Positions 26,366 through 35,861 of a stretch of DNA of 64,000 nucleotides are shown here, in pieces (positions within the stretch are counted from its first letter, which is position 1; the number at the start of each line of letters is the position of its first letter). The stretch is from Treponema_C sp050937815 (lineage in GTDB: Bacteria > Spirochaetota > Spirochaetia > Treponematales > Treponemataceae), in the NCBI RefSeq assembly GCF_050937815.1, contig NZ_JACDIJ010000009.1, forward strand, positions 26,188 through 90,187, given 5' to 3'. Position numbers and translations under genes: made by a program. The notes beneath the pieces were generated by a model that saw nothing but the letters and a program-made list of their open reading frames with translations, searched no databases and was not told the origin of the DNA.

Positions 26366-27372
26366 AAATAAAGTCACTGTTTTCGTTATGTATTTTGTTT
26401 TGCCTTTTATGTCCTTATGCCTTTGCGGATACGGATACTGCAGAGCCTGCCGCTCTTGCAAGCGCCGGTTATCGCTACGGCGAAGATTTGGTGTACGGCT
26501 TGGAAGCGTATAAAAATAAAGACTGGTCGAATGCATTGTTTTTTTTGCGAAAAGCGGCAGGGGTTCGGCATACGTCGTCGGAAGAAATATGGCTGTTAAT
26601 GATTTTGTCCGAAATGAACGTAAACGATTATTATGCCGTTATCCGCGATGCCGATATTTTTAAACGCCGCTTTCCTCTCAGTCCGTATATTCCGCATGTA
26701 GAATATCAAACGCAATTGGCCCGCTTCGGCTTGGAATTATATGAGGATGCTGCAAAAGGCTTTTCATCCTTTATATCGCAATATCCCGGTCATACGTTAA
26801 TACCCTCCGCTTTGTTTTGGACGGCCGAATCCCTGTACCGCCTGTATGAATACGGTAAAGCCCGTCCCCTTTATAAGCGCGTCGTTGACGAATATCCGGA
26901 AAGTCAAAAATATGCCGAAAGCATGTACCGTTTGGAGCTTTTAAAGCAGCGTGAACGCGAAGAAAAATTATTGTACTTGCTCCGCGTTACCGGAGAAGAA
27001 GCCGCCGCTGCGCGTGAAGATTATGAACGTCAAAACAAAGTACTTCAAAGCGAAGAAACAATACAATTAAAGCGCAAGGTTCAAAAGCTTGAAGAACAGG
27101 TGGAAATGTTACAAAACGCATATGAAGAATCTCAGCGGCAAAATGCGGCGCTGAATTTGCAAGTAAAAGAATTGCTTTTAACAAACGACCGATTAAGTAC
27201 CGAAGCTGCCGAAGCGGTTGAAACTGCCCGTGCCGCACTTGCGCCTCCCGTAGCCGCTCAGGATCAAAGCAAAGAGGCCGCCCCTTCGTCCGAATACGAT
27301 GCAATGATTGCCGAATTAAAACAAAAAGCGCAAAAGCTTGAAAAATTGCTCAATCCTCAGGGGGGATTTTAA
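26362..27372 (+). CDS. Secreted TPR protein with C-terminal coiled coil
   Basis: 336 residues. Signal peptide KIKSLFSLCILFCLLCPYAFA with cleavage before DTDTAEP. TPR/outer-membrane-lipoprotein-like repeats at about 45-200 (FSSFISQYPGHTLIPSALFWTAESLYRLYEYGKARPLYKRVVDEYPES) resemble BamD/CpoB periplasmic TPR proteins. A long coiled coil follows (about 225-300), then a short Pro/Ala linker and another helix. GGGAGAA places the start at 26362, overlapping the rpe stop. Probably a periplasmic scaffold; partner unknown. Confidence 0.75.
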   Translation: MKIKSLFSLCILFCLLCPYAFADTDTAEPAALASAGYRYGEDLVYGLEAYKNKDWSNALFFLRKAAGVRHTSSEEIWLLMILSEMNVNDYYAVIRDADIFKRRFPLSPYIPHVEYQTQLARFGLELYEDAAKGFSSFISQYPGHTLIPSALFWTAESLYRLYEYGKARPLYKRVVDEYPESQKYAESMYRLELLKQREREEKLLYLLRVTGEEAAAAREDYERQNKVLQSEETIQLKRKVQKLEEQVEMLQNAYEESQRQNAALNLQVKELLLTNDRLSTEAAEAVETARAALAPPVAAQDQSKEAAPSSEYDAMIAELKQKAQKLEKLLNPQGGF

Positions 27373-27373
27373 C

Positions 27374-28399
27374 ATGAAACGTTATATATATATTTGTATT
27401 ACGCTGTCGGCGCTTTTTTATAACCTGTTTGCGGATGTCGATATAAAAAGCGGAAAGCTGCGCCTTGTGATTGAAGATTATGACGGTACGGTTTTTTTAT
27501 ACCGCCGAAACAATCAGGGGGACTATATTTCTTTACTTGATTCGAAACGCTATACCGTCAATTCCGGTTTTTATGTATTGTCCGGTAAAAATGTTCAAAA
27601 ACTGACCAGAAGCGGCGGTATGCATATCAAATCCTCCGAAACGGGCAGCGGAGCGCAATTAGTGTTTACTCTTAAAAATAAATACAGCTGTACCGTTTTA
27701 TTCAGTTTTTTTGCTTCGGACGAAAAAGAAAACGACAGTGTCCGCATTGATGTTGCCCTTGAAAATATCGGGGAAGAACGCCGATTGACGGGACTTCGGG
27801 TATTCTTTGATACATGGCTCGGTGAAACTTCCGGAAAACATTTTTCGACCGCTGTGCGCGATTCTATTGATTCGGAATGTTTTTTTACCGACATGAGCCG
27901 GGACCGCTGGATACAATCGTCAAACGGCGACGTTTCCATGCGTTTGCTTTTATGGGGCGAGGGAATAACGAAAATTCAAACCCTTGCGATTGCAAATAAA
28001 GATGTATTGGGCATCCCCGTATGGGCACCGCGCTTTGTTCCCGAGCGGAAATTCGACTCGATTACTTCCTACAATAATTCGGCCCTTTCGGTTTTTTGGG
28101 AACCGAAATACCTTCAGCCGCATGAAAAAACGGATATCCGGTTTTATATCGCCACCGATGCAAAGCAAAGCGCACTTCCCGAATTGCAGGCCCTGCAAAG
28201 TCCCACAGGTGCAAGCGCCGACTCTTTGTTATACGCTTCTCCGTCATCAGGTAAAGATCCCGCGCTTGAAGATGCATATATACGTTTTCTCATTGCCCGG
28301 GTACGTGAATTGGAAGCGAATCCCGATTCCGTCGATCGTGAAGAAATCTTAAGGCTTAATGCCGAAATAGATGCGGTGCTTTTAAGATCCGGACGATAA
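27374..28399 (+). CDS. Secreted protein of unknown function
   Basis: 341 residues with a signal peptide (KRYIYICITLSALFYNLFA|DVDIK). The body looks beta-rich, with short alternating hydrophobic strands (RLVIEDYDGTVFLYRR, VRIDVALENIGEERRLTGLRVFFDTWLGE), and ends in a helical REL-type segment. CAGGGGGG precedes the ATG 2 bp after the previous stop, so it is co-translated with the TPR protein. I recognise no family. Confidence 0.65.
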   Translation: MKRYIYICITLSALFYNLFADVDIKSGKLRLVIEDYDGTVFLYRRNNQGDYISLLDSKRYTVNSGFYVLSGKNVQKLTRSGGMHIKSSETGSGAQLVFTLKNKYSCTVLFSFFASDEKENDSVRIDVALENIGEERRLTGLRVFFDTWLGETSGKHFSTAVRDSIDSECFFTDMSRDRWIQSSNGDVSMRLLLWGEGITKIQTLAIANKDVLGIPVWAPRFVPERKFDSITSYNNSALSVFWEPKYLQPHEKTDIRFYIATDAKQSALPELQALQSPTGASADSLLYASPSSGKDPALEDAYIRFLIARVRELEANPDSVDREEILRLNAEIDAVLLRSGR

Positions 28400-28403
28400 A
28401 ATC

Positions 28404-29495
28404 ATGCAATCCGATACTTTAAAAAAGGCCGAACGTTTGCTTGCTTCCCGGCGTTTTTCGGAAGTGATAAATCTTTTGGAACCGATGATTATAGATTATC
28501 GGGAATCTTTTTATTTTCACTACATGCTGGGAACCGCTTGTTTATATGTCGGAGATATAGGCGGTGCCGAACTTTATTATAAAAAAGCGCGTAACCTTAA
28601 GATGACCGACCCGCGCCTTATAAATGCCTTGGCCGTACTTTTTTTGCGCCGCGGAGAAATAAATAAAGCCGTTGAATATTACCTTGAAGCTCAAGAGTAC
28701 GACAGCGAAAATCGCACCGCAAAAAATGCGCTTAACTTTATAAAGAAAAACAGCAATCCCGAAAACCTTGTGCATTATGTGCGCAGCGGAAAAATAAAGC
28801 GCTTGTATCCGCCGTTGGGCGTCCGCCCGGCCCTTATATACGGTATGTCGGTTTTTATTGCGGCGGTTGTTTTTGTTTCGGCCGGAGCATTTTTTATGTT
28901 CAAATCCGCCTTTTTGCCTAAAAACGACAGAGCGGATCTTTCATCTTTTGCCCTTACTGTGGATGAAAAGCAAAATGCTCTTGTTCAGGATACCGCTTCT
29001 TCGGTGTTCCGCTGCGTTTTAACAAAAAAAGAACTTGAAAAAGCCTATGCCGATGCGCAGCTTTTTTTCCAAAAATACCGCGATAATGCGGCTCAAGTGG
29101 AAATCAATCGTATATTGAATTCAAACGCTTCGGCGGCAATCAGACAAAAAGCGCGTTTACTTATGGACTATTTAACCGAACCGGGATTCGATACCGTTAC
29201 CGATATATACACCTATGCGCAAATCCATGCCGAACCTTGGCTGTATATGGGCTGTTGGATTGTATGGGCGGGCAGGGTAACCAATACCGTGCAAACTCCA
29301 AGCGAATACCGCTGTGATTTTCTTATCGGTTATGATACTATGGAACGCATGGAAGGAATCGTGCCCCTTGTTTTAAAGCAGCCGGTGGAAATCGATACGG
29401 CTTTACCGGTTACGGTACTTGCAAAGGTGGGCAGCGAAAACGGAAAACTTATTTTGCAGGGAAAATCGGTACATCAGCCGCTTCCGGAAAAATAG
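28404..29495 (+). CDS. TPR protein with one membrane span
   Basis: 363 residues. N-terminal TPRs (about 8-120: FHYMLGTACLYVGDIGGAELYYKKARNLK, ALAVLFLRRGEINKAVEYYLEAQEYD) face the cytoplasm, one hydrophobic span lies at about 146-170 (ALIYGMSVFIAAVVFVSAGAFFMF), and a ~190-residue periplasmic part follows. Fourth gene of the rpe-led run, 4 bp after the previous gene. Function unknown. Confidence 0.7.
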   Translation: MQSDTLKKAERLLASRRFSEVINLLEPMIIDYRESFYFHYMLGTACLYVGDIGGAELYYKKARNLKMTDPRLINALAVLFLRRGEINKAVEYYLEAQEYDSENRTAKNALNFIKKNSNPENLVHYVRSGKIKRLYPPLGVRPALIYGMSVFIAAVVFVSAGAFFMFKSAFLPKNDRADLSSFALTVDEKQNALVQDTASSVFRCVLTKKELEKAYADAQLFFQKYRDNAAQVEINRILNSNASAAIRQKARLLMDYLTEPGFDTVTDIYTYAQIHAEPWLYMGCWIVWAGRVTNTVQTPSEYRCDFLIGYDTMERMEGIVPLVLKQPVEIDTALPVTVLAKVGSENGKLILQGKSVHQPLPEK

Positions 29496-29537
29496 GAACC
29501 TCTAAAAACCGACGTTTTGGAGTTAAAAAGAATTTTT

Positions 29538-29557
29538 AAAAAACGGCGCCGTTTTTT
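29538..29557 (+). terminator. Palindromic terminator before recA
   Basis: AAAAAACGGC/GCCGTTTTTT, a perfect 20-bp palindrome with a T6 run. It can end the upstream TPR gene. The putative recA -10 box TATAAT follows at 29571-29576, without a good -35. Confidence 0.6.
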
Positions 29558-29596
29558 GCGCGGTAACACCTATAATATATATGAGGAGATATAATC

Positions 29597-30766
29597 ATGG
29601 CAAAGATAATGAATGAAATACCTGCGGCAACCGATACGCAGGGAAAATTGCAAGCTCTTGAAGCTGCACGGCTTCAAATTGAAAAACAATTCGGACAAGG
29701 TTCTTTGATGAAATTGGGAACTGCGGCAAATGCGGCCGGGATTGACGTTATTCCCAGCGGTTCGATTTTATTGGATGAAGCTTTAGGTATAGGCGGTTAT
29801 CCCAAAGGACGTGTCATCGAAGTATACGGTCCCGAATCGTCGGGTAAAACCACCCTTACGCTCCACGCTATCGCCGAAGCGCAAAAAATGGGCGGCATTG
29901 CGGCTTTTATAGACGCCGAACACGCACTGGATCCGGTGTATGCAAAAAGTTTGGGCGTTAATATCGATGAACTGTGGGTATCTCAGCCGGATACGGGTGA
30001 GCAAGCTTTGGAAATAGCCGAAAGTTTGGTGCGTTCCGGCGCCGTAGACGTTATTGTTGTAGACTCTGTTGCCGCCCTTACCCCGCAAGCCGAAATCGAA
30101 GGCGATATGGGCGATTCTCATATGGGACTTCAAGCGCGTCTTATGAGCCAAGCTTTGCGTAAATTGACCGCCATTATCGGCAAGTCTAAAACTCTTCTCA
30201 TCTTTATAAACCAAATCCGTATGAAAATCGGCGTTATGTTCGGCAATCCGGAAACCACTACCGGCGGTAATGCGCTTAAATTTTACTCGTCCGTGCGCCT
30301 CGAAGTACGCCGTATAGAATCGATTGACGTAAAGGGCGAAGAAGACGCCGTCGGAAACCGTGTGCGCGTAAAAGTCGTAAAAAATAAAGTCGCCCCGCCG
30401 TTTAGAAAAGTCGAACTGGACATTATGTTCGGTAAGGGTATTTCGGCGGTTTCGAGTTTGCTCGATTCGGCGGTACGCCACGGATTTATAGATAAAAAAG
30501 GCGCATGGTATACAAGCGGTGAAGAAAAACTCGGGCAGGGAAGAGAAAACGCCATAGCTTTTTTAACCCAAAATGCGGATTTTGCCGCCGATATCGAAAA
30601 GAAAATACGCGAAAAACTTTTTCCGGGGCAAGTGCTGGTAAAAAAAGAAGCAAAGCCTGCTTCTTCCGCTAAAGCAGCTTCGATTGCGGGCGGAAACGGC
30701 GCCGTATCGTCGGCCGCTTCATCTGCCGCGGCACCCGTTACGGGCGGAAACGGAGATTTGTTTTAA
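29597..30766 (+). CDS. recA: Recombinase RecA
   Basis: 389-residue RecA. Walker A GPESSGKT (78-85), VIVVDSVAALTP (Walker B), loop L1 (EGDMGDSHMGLQARLMSQALRKL) and loop L2 (FINQIRMKIGVMFGNPETTTGGNALKFY) are all intact. The C-terminus is a low-complexity Ala/Ser/Gly tail ending GGNGDLF. GAGGAGATA precedes the ATG. No LexA-type box is recognisable upstream. It drives homologous recombination, which the repeated toxin cassettes downstream could use. Confidence 0.98.
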   Translation: MAKIMNEIPAATDTQGKLQALEAARLQIEKQFGQGSLMKLGTAANAAGIDVIPSGSILLDEALGIGGYPKGRVIEVYGPESSGKTTLTLHAIAEAQKMGGIAAFIDAEHALDPVYAKSLGVNIDELWVSQPDTGEQALEIAESLVRSGAVDVIVVDSVAALTPQAEIEGDMGDSHMGLQARLMSQALRKLTAIIGKSKTLLIFINQIRMKIGVMFGNPETTTGGNALKFYSSVRLEVRRIESIDVKGEEDAVGNRVRVKVVKNKVAPPFRKVELDIMFGKGISAVSSLLDSAVRHGFIDKKGAWYTSGEEKLGQGRENAIAFLTQNADFAADIEKKIREKLFPGQVLVKKEAKPASSAKAASIAGGNGAVSSAASSAAAPVTGGNGDLF

Positions 30767-30769
30767 AAG

Positions 30770-31294
30770 ATGAAAAACGCGGTTGTGCTCGGACTCGGTT
30801 CAAATTGTCCATTGGAATCGGGTTCTATTATTTTAAAGCCCTGTGAAATTTTGGAAAAAGCATGCCGCGCTTTGTCGTATATTTTATCGGATATCCGTTT
30901 TTCTTCGGTGTACGAAACCGAACCGATGTATCTAAAAGAACAAAGCAATTTTTACAATATGGCGGCCGCCGGTTTTTTTCAAGGCAGCCCGCTTGAACTT
31001 TTGAATGCCGTCCAAAAAATTGAAGCCGATTACGGACGCTGCCGCGATAAAGAACGGCGTTTCGGTCCGCGCACCTTGGATATCGACATTGAATTGTTTT
31101 CGAATTTAAAAATAAAAACGGAACGTTTGACGATTCCTCATCCCTTACTTTACGAACGTCCTTTTATTCTTGTTCCCTTACTCGAGATTCTTCCTTTTTT
31201 TGCCGACATTAAAGACAGAGCTTTTTATGAACGCTGCTTGGAACAAAGCGGTCAAGACGGCGTACGAAAATTGTGCGGTTCTTTTAAGCTTTAA
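30770..31294 (+). CDS. folK: 2-amino-4-hydroxy-6-hydroxymethyldihydropteridine pyrophosphokinase
   Basis: 174-residue HPPK of folate synthesis. It shows LGLGSNCP at the N-terminus, SSVYETEPMY, FYNMAA, and the signature RFGPRTLDIDIELF (residues about 98-112) with metal-binding aspartates, then IPHPLLYERPFILVPLLEI. It lies 3 bp after recA. Confidence 0.94.
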   Translation: MKNAVVLGLGSNCPLESGSIILKPCEILEKACRALSYILSDIRFSSVYETEPMYLKEQSNFYNMAAAGFFQGSPLELLNAVQKIEADYGRCRDKERRFGPRTLDIDIELFSNLKIKTERLTIPHPLLYERPFILVPLLEILPFFADIKDRAFYERCLEQSGQDGVRKLCGSFKL

Positions 31295-31317
31295 AAGGCG
31301 ATGTGCAGGAGGTTTGT

Positions 31318-32064
31318 GTGGACGAAGATGTAAGGCAAGCGGAAAGCGGACAAGCGACTATTTTCAGGCTGGAACAATTTGAGGGGCCGCTTGATTTATT
31401 GCTTTTTTTAATTAAAAAAAACGAAGTGAATATTTATGACATTCCCATCGGAGAAATAACGGAACAGTTTTTGGAATACCTTGATTATGCGGTTACAACG
31501 GATTTGGAACGGGTGACCGATTTTTATTCGACTGCGGCGGATTTGCTGTACATAAAATCCCGTATGCTGCTTCCCGTTGAAACGGATCTTTCGGATGAAG
31601 ATATGGAAGACCCGCGTAAAGAGTTGGTTGAAAAATTGATTGAGTACCAAAAATTTAAAAAGCTGTCTGTTCTTATGGAAGAAAAAGAACAGGAATCGGA
31701 ATGGACTTTGGAGCGCAAAAAAATTCAGCGTGTCCTTCCTTTTGAAGAAGACGAGTTGTGGGAAAAAATCGATACATGGGCACTTATGAAAACCTTTTCG
31801 CGCCTTGTAAGCACTTATTCGCACGAACAAATTATGAGCATGTACGAAGAAATTTCGGTCAGCGAAAAAATAGCTCTTATGAACGAATTTTTTGAAAATA
31901 AGGGCGAATGTTTTTTTACGGATTTGGTGGTGCGCAAGGGAAACATTATGGACATTGTATGCGCTTTTATGGCAATATTGGAAGCCGTGAAATTTAAAAC
32001 GGCTTGTATCTATCAAAACCGTATGTTCGGAGATATAAAAATAAGACCTGTACAAGCCGCATAA
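31318..32064 (+). CDS. scpA: Segregation and condensation protein A
   Basis: 248-residue kleisin of the bacterial SMC-ScpAB complex. The N-terminus FEGPLDLLLFLIKKNEVNIYDIPIGEITEQFLEYL binds the SMC neck; a C-terminal winged helix ends VRKGNIMDIVCAFMAILE. AGGAGG (31307-31312) selects the GTG at 31318; an in-frame GTG at 31303 lies before that site. scpB follows in 26 bp. Confidence 0.94.
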   Translation: MDEDVRQAESGQATIFRLEQFEGPLDLLLFLIKKNEVNIYDIPIGEITEQFLEYLDYAVTTDLERVTDFYSTAADLLYIKSRMLLPVETDLSDEDMEDPRKELVEKLIEYQKFKKLSVLMEEKEQESEWTLERKKIQRVLPFEEDELWEKIDTWALMKTFSRLVSTYSHEQIMSMYEEISVSEKIALMNEFFENKGECFFTDLVVRKGNIMDIVCAFMAILEAVKFKTACIYQNRMFGDIKIRPVQAA

Positions 32065-32090
32065 AAGAGCTTGTAAAGCGGAGTTAATGA

Positions 32091-32630
32091 GTGGATTTTG
32101 ACAAAGAAACGGCGCTTATCGAAGCGGTATTTTATCTTGAAGGAGAACCTTTAAATGCGGAAACCCTTGCGCGCATCACCGATTTATCGAAAGAGGTTGT
32201 TATCTCGGCGGTAAAGCGTTTACAGAAACGGTATGCCGCCGAAGATTCCGGCATTGAATTGGCGCAAATATCGGGCGGCTGGGTTATTACGCCGAAAAAA
32301 GAATTATGGTCGTTTTTGCGCGACCGCTACGGTAAAAAAAACGAGGGCAAACTTTCGCGCGCCGCCATGGAAACCTTATCGATTATCGCCTATTCCCAGC
32401 CGATAACCCGCGGCGAAATAGAAGCTATCCGCGGCGTTTCAGCGGACAATATGATACGCCTGTTGGCCGAACGCAGTTTAATTAAAGAAGTCGGAAAAAA
32501 AGACATTCCCGGAAAACCTTCCCAATACGGCACAACTAAGGAATTTCTAAAGTTTTTCAGATTAAACAGTATTGCCGATTTGCCCAAACTCGACGAAACG
32601 GAAAGCGAGCGTTTTGAACTTGCGCGGTAA
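32091..32630 (+). CDS. scpB: Segregation and condensation protein B
   Basis: 179-residue ScpB with two winged helices. Motifs ALIEAVFYLEGEPL, LSRAAMETLSIIAYSQPITRGEIEAIRGV and GKPSQYGTTKEFLKFF are family hallmarks. GTG start. It dimerises and binds ScpA. The next gene's frame starts inside its 3' end. Confidence 0.95.
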   Translation: MDFDKETALIEAVFYLEGEPLNAETLARITDLSKEVVISAVKRLQKRYAAEDSGIELAQISGGWVITPKKELWSFLRDRYGKKNEGKLSRAAMETLSIIAYSQPITRGEIEAIRGVSADNMIRLLAERSLIKEVGKKDIPGKPSQYGTTKEFLKFFRLNSIADLPKLDETESERFELAR

Positions 32631-33414
32631 AAATCAAAATACTTCCGGCTGTTTCCGCTCACCTTCAGCGCCTTGTGCCGAATCTTCACCGGCCGATTCC
32701 CCGCATTCCGCCGCTCCGATACGGCTTCAGCTTTACCTTGCACGCTGCGGGGCGGCAAGCCGCAGGGCATGCGAAGTTTTTATAGCGGAGGGAAGGGTAA
32801 GCGTTAACGGAAAAATCGTTAGCGCAGCCGGCACCAAGGTGTGCGAAACCGACGAAGTACGCCTTGACGGTGTTATAATGCGCCCCGAATCGCGCCGACT
32901 TTATATATTGCTGCATAAGCCCGCAGGTTACGTGTGTTCAATGGCCGACGAAAAGGGGCGTAAAACGGCCGCTTCTCTTTTGGCGCCGCACTTTTCCGAG
33001 CGATTGTATAATGTCGGAAGGCTGGATATGTTTTCTTCGGGCTTGATTATTTTTACAAACGACGGCGAATTTGCAAAACGGCTTTCGCATCCCTCATCGG
33101 GTATTGAAAAAGAATATATTGTAAAAACAACCGTTCCCGTTCCCGCCGAATTGGCCGAGCGCTTTCAAAAAGGAATCCGTATCGAAGGCATTTTTTATAA
33201 GTGCCGTACAGCCGAGGTAATTTCGGCCCGAACGGTTAAAATTGTCCTTGTAGAAGGAAAAAACCGCGAAATCAGGCGGGTATTTGAACACTTTGAAATA
33301 CCGATACGCTCTCTTACGCGCATCCGTATCGGCTCTGTGCGTATGGATAATTTGGCCGAAGGTGCTTTTAGGGAATTGACGGAAAACGAATGCCGCCTTT
33401 TAAGCGCATATTGA
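32572..33414 (+). CDS. RsuA/RluB-family pseudouridine synthase
   Basis: Up to 280 residues. An S4 RNA-binding domain (about 50-95: IRLQLYLARCGAASRRACEVFIAEGRVSVNGK) is followed by the synthase domain with the catalytic aspartate in VGRLDMFSSGLIIFTNDGE (near 150) and VEGKNREIRRVFEHF. It is closest in layout to RluB (23S U2605), but RsuA or RluE specificity cannot be excluded. The start is uncertain: no ATG precedes the S4 domain, and candidates are TTG at 32572, 32614 or 32620, all inside scpB; the ~40 residues before S4 look unconserved. Confidence 0.85.
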   Translation: MPICPNSTKRKASVLNLRGKNQNTSGCFRSPSAPCAESSPADSPHSAAPIRLQLYLARCGAASRRACEVFIAEGRVSVNGKIVSAAGTKVCETDEVRLDGVIMRPESRRLYILLHKPAGYVCSMADEKGRKTAASLLAPHFSERLYNVGRLDMFSSGLIIFTNDGEFAKRLSHPSSGIEKEYIVKTTVPVPAELAERFQKGIRIEGIFYKCRTAEVISARTVKIVLVEGKNREIRRVFEHFEIPIRSLTRIRIGSVRMDNLAEGAFRELTENECRLLSAY

Positions 33415-33481
33415 CTTTTTATGGGAGTAATGTTGAAGATTGCGGTTAAAATAGCGCCGCCCGCTTCAACGGCAAAAAATT

Positions 33482-34114
33482 ATGGTTATAGCGATTGACG
33501 GTCCTGCGGGAACCGGAAAAAGTACGATAGCAAAGCTTATTGCAAAAAAAATGGGTATTGCGTTTTTAAATTCGGGCAGTTTTTACCGCGGTATCACCCT
33601 TGCTCTTTTACGCGCCAATGTCGATTTAAGCGACGAACAGGCGGTACTTGAGTGCGCAGGCGCTTTAAAACTGGACTACGTAAACGAACGCCTTATTTTA
33701 AACGGCGAAGATGTGGACGACCTTCTCCGTTCCGATGCCGTAGACGCCCATGCCGCCCAAGTGTCCTGCATTGTACCGCTCAGGCATATTGTAAACGAAA
33801 AACTGCGCGGTATTACAAAGTCTTTAAGTTTTGTCTGCGAGGGCAGGGATATGACTACGGTTGTGTTCCCCGATGCCGAATATAAGTTTTACCTCGACGC
33901 TTCAATCGATGCGCAGGCCGAACGCCGTTTTAAACAGGGCGTAAGCAATTTGAGCCTCGAACAAATAAAGGAAGCGATAATAAAACGCGATGCAATCGAT
34001 AAATCGAAGAGTGAGGGGGCTTTAAAAAGAGCCGAAGACGCATATTATATTGATACAACACACTTGACCATTGAGCAGGTTTGTGCGATAATAACTGATA
34101 AAATCAACATATAA
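33482..34114 (+). CDS. cmk: Cytidylate kinase
   Basis: 210-residue CMP/dCMP kinase. IAIDGPAGTGKSTIAKLIA is the P loop; NSGSFYRGITLALL, CEGRDMTTVVFPDAEYKFYLDAS and the RR(F)KQG lid follow. No Shine-Dalgarno sequence precedes the ATG; a 22-codon reading frame (33430-33498) overlaps its start. It directly precedes rpsA, the usual order in many bacteria. Confidence 0.94.
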   Translation: MVIAIDGPAGTGKSTIAKLIAKKMGIAFLNSGSFYRGITLALLRANVDLSDEQAVLECAGALKLDYVNERLILNGEDVDDLLRSDAVDAHAAQVSCIVPLRHIVNEKLRGITKSLSFVCEGRDMTTVVFPDAEYKFYLDASIDAQAERRFKQGVSNLSLEQIKEAIIKRDAIDKSKSEGALKRAEDAYYIDTTHLTIEQVCAIITDKINI

Positions 34115-34123
34115 GGGTTTAAT

Positions 34124-35842
34124 ATGGAACAGACGGAAGTGACAATGGATGAATCCCGCAACTCCACGGAGAACATTCAGACACAATTACAGGAAGAGTA
34201 TCTTAAAAGTCTTGAAACGCTTGAAGAAGGACAGCTTGTAGACGGTACCGTTATACAGGTAACTCCCGATCAGGTATTTGTAGACGTCGGATACAAATCG
34301 GAAGGAAAAATCCCGACATCGGAGTTTTCGGAATTGCCGAAAGTCGGAGATACGGTAAGTGTTGTTCTTATTGCAAAAGAGAACAAGCACGGCGAAGTGA
34401 TTGTTTCGAAACAAAAGGCCGACGTAAAACAGCTTTGGAAAAACCTGCGCCAAGCGTTTCAGGATAAAACGCCGGTAGAAGGTACCATCGAAAAAGCCGT
34501 AAAAGGCGGTTTTGAAGTCAATCTCGGCAGCGATATACGCGCGTTTTTGCCGATAAGCCAGTCGGATTGTCAAAAGGTTGAAAAACCGGAAAAGCTTATC
34601 GGAGAAAAAAGCAAATTCTATGTAGAACGCTTGTATTCCGACAATAAAGCGAATGTGGTTGTAAACAGACGCAAATATCTTGAAGAAACCGTAGAAAAAA
34701 AACGCGACGAGTTTTTTAATACAATGTCCATCGGAGATACGGTAAAGGGTGAAGTAAAAAGCTTTACCAGTTTCGGCGCCTTTATCGATTTGGGCGGGTT
34801 TGACGGATTATTGCATATAAATGACATGAGCTGGGGCCATGTAACCCGGCCGAAGGACTTTGTAAAAAAGGGACAGGAAATTACGCTGAAAGTTATCCGC
34901 TTGGATCCGGCCGAAAAGAGAATCAACTTATCCTTGAAGCATTTTACCGAAGATCCTTGGCTGCATTTTGAAGACAAATATCATGTTAACGATATAGTAA
35001 AAGGCCATGTAACAAAATTGGCCGATTTCGGCGCCTTTATCGAACTTGAAGAAGGCATTGAAGGTCTTGTGCATATCAGCGAATTCTCGTGGGTACGCAA
35101 AATCAACAAACCCTCCGATGTGGTTAAAGTCGGCGATGAAGTCGAATGTATGATTTTAGGTTACGATATTCAAGCCGGCCGCGTGTCGTTGGGCTTAAAG
35201 CAGGTAACGGACAATCCTTGGGACAATATCGCCGAAAACTATCCTGTCGGCAAGCGTTTAACGCGTAAAGTCGTCAAATTGACCAATGCCGGCGCCTTTG
35301 TCGAACTTGAAGAAGGTATCGACGGATTTTTGCCGTCCGAAGACCTTTCGTGGAAAAAGAAGGTTAAGCATCCGGGCAGCGAATTGTCGGTGGATCAGGA
35401 AATTGAAGTTATCGTTACCGAAAACGATCCTGAAAACAGAAGAATCCGCTTAAGCGTCAAGCATTTAACCGAGGATCCGTGGAAACCCTTTGCGGACGCT
35501 CATCCTTCCGGTTCGGTCATTGAGGGTGAAATCGTTTCGATTACCGATTTCGGTCTTTTTGTCCGTGTAGAAGGCGATATTGAAGGCTTGGTAAATAAAG
35601 CGAATCTTACCGAAAACAAGGAAGAAAGTTACGAAGACGCACTGAAAAAATATAATGTCGGCGATAAAATCAATGTATATGTTGTTGAAATAAATCCCGA
35701 AAAGCAAAAAGCCGCTTTTTCCGTTAAAGAATTAAAAAAGAAAATGCAGCGTGATGAAATTTCGCATTATATGTCTGCAGCGGATGACGACGACGGAGAT
35801 GCTTTTACTTTGGGTGATTTGTTAAAAAACAAACAAAATTGA
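34124..35842 (+). CDS. rpsA: 30S ribosomal protein S1
   Basis: 572 residues with six S1 (OB) repeats beginning at about 35, 122, 207, 292, 379 and 466. Repeats 3-6 carry the clear FGAFIDLGG-FDGLLHINDMSWG / ADFGAFIELEEGIEGLVHISEFSW / AGAFVELEEGIDGFLPSEDLSW pattern. It recruits mRNA to the 30S subunit. Nine bp after cmk. The acidic C-terminus (SAADDDDGDAFTLGDLL) is outside the repeats. Confidence 0.96.
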   Translation: MEQTEVTMDESRNSTENIQTQLQEEYLKSLETLEEGQLVDGTVIQVTPDQVFVDVGYKSEGKIPTSEFSELPKVGDTVSVVLIAKENKHGEVIVSKQKADVKQLWKNLRQAFQDKTPVEGTIEKAVKGGFEVNLGSDIRAFLPISQSDCQKVEKPEKLIGEKSKFYVERLYSDNKANVVVNRRKYLEETVEKKRDEFFNTMSIGDTVKGEVKSFTSFGAFIDLGGFDGLLHINDMSWGHVTRPKDFVKKGQEITLKVIRLDPAEKRINLSLKHFTEDPWLHFEDKYHVNDIVKGHVTKLADFGAFIELEEGIEGLVHISEFSWVRKINKPSDVVKVGDEVECMILGYDIQAGRVSLGLKQVTDNPWDNIAENYPVGKRLTRKVVKLTNAGAFVELEEGIDGFLPSEDLSWKKKVKHPGSELSVDQEIEVIVTENDPENRRIRLSVKHLTEDPWKPFADAHPSGSVIEGEIVSITDFGLFVRVEGDIEGLVNKANLTENKEESYEDALKKYNVGDKINVYVVEINPEKQKAAFSVKELKKKMQRDEISHYMSAADDDDGDAFTLGDLLKNKQN

Positions 35843-35861
35843 TTTTTTGCGGGTTGTTGAT

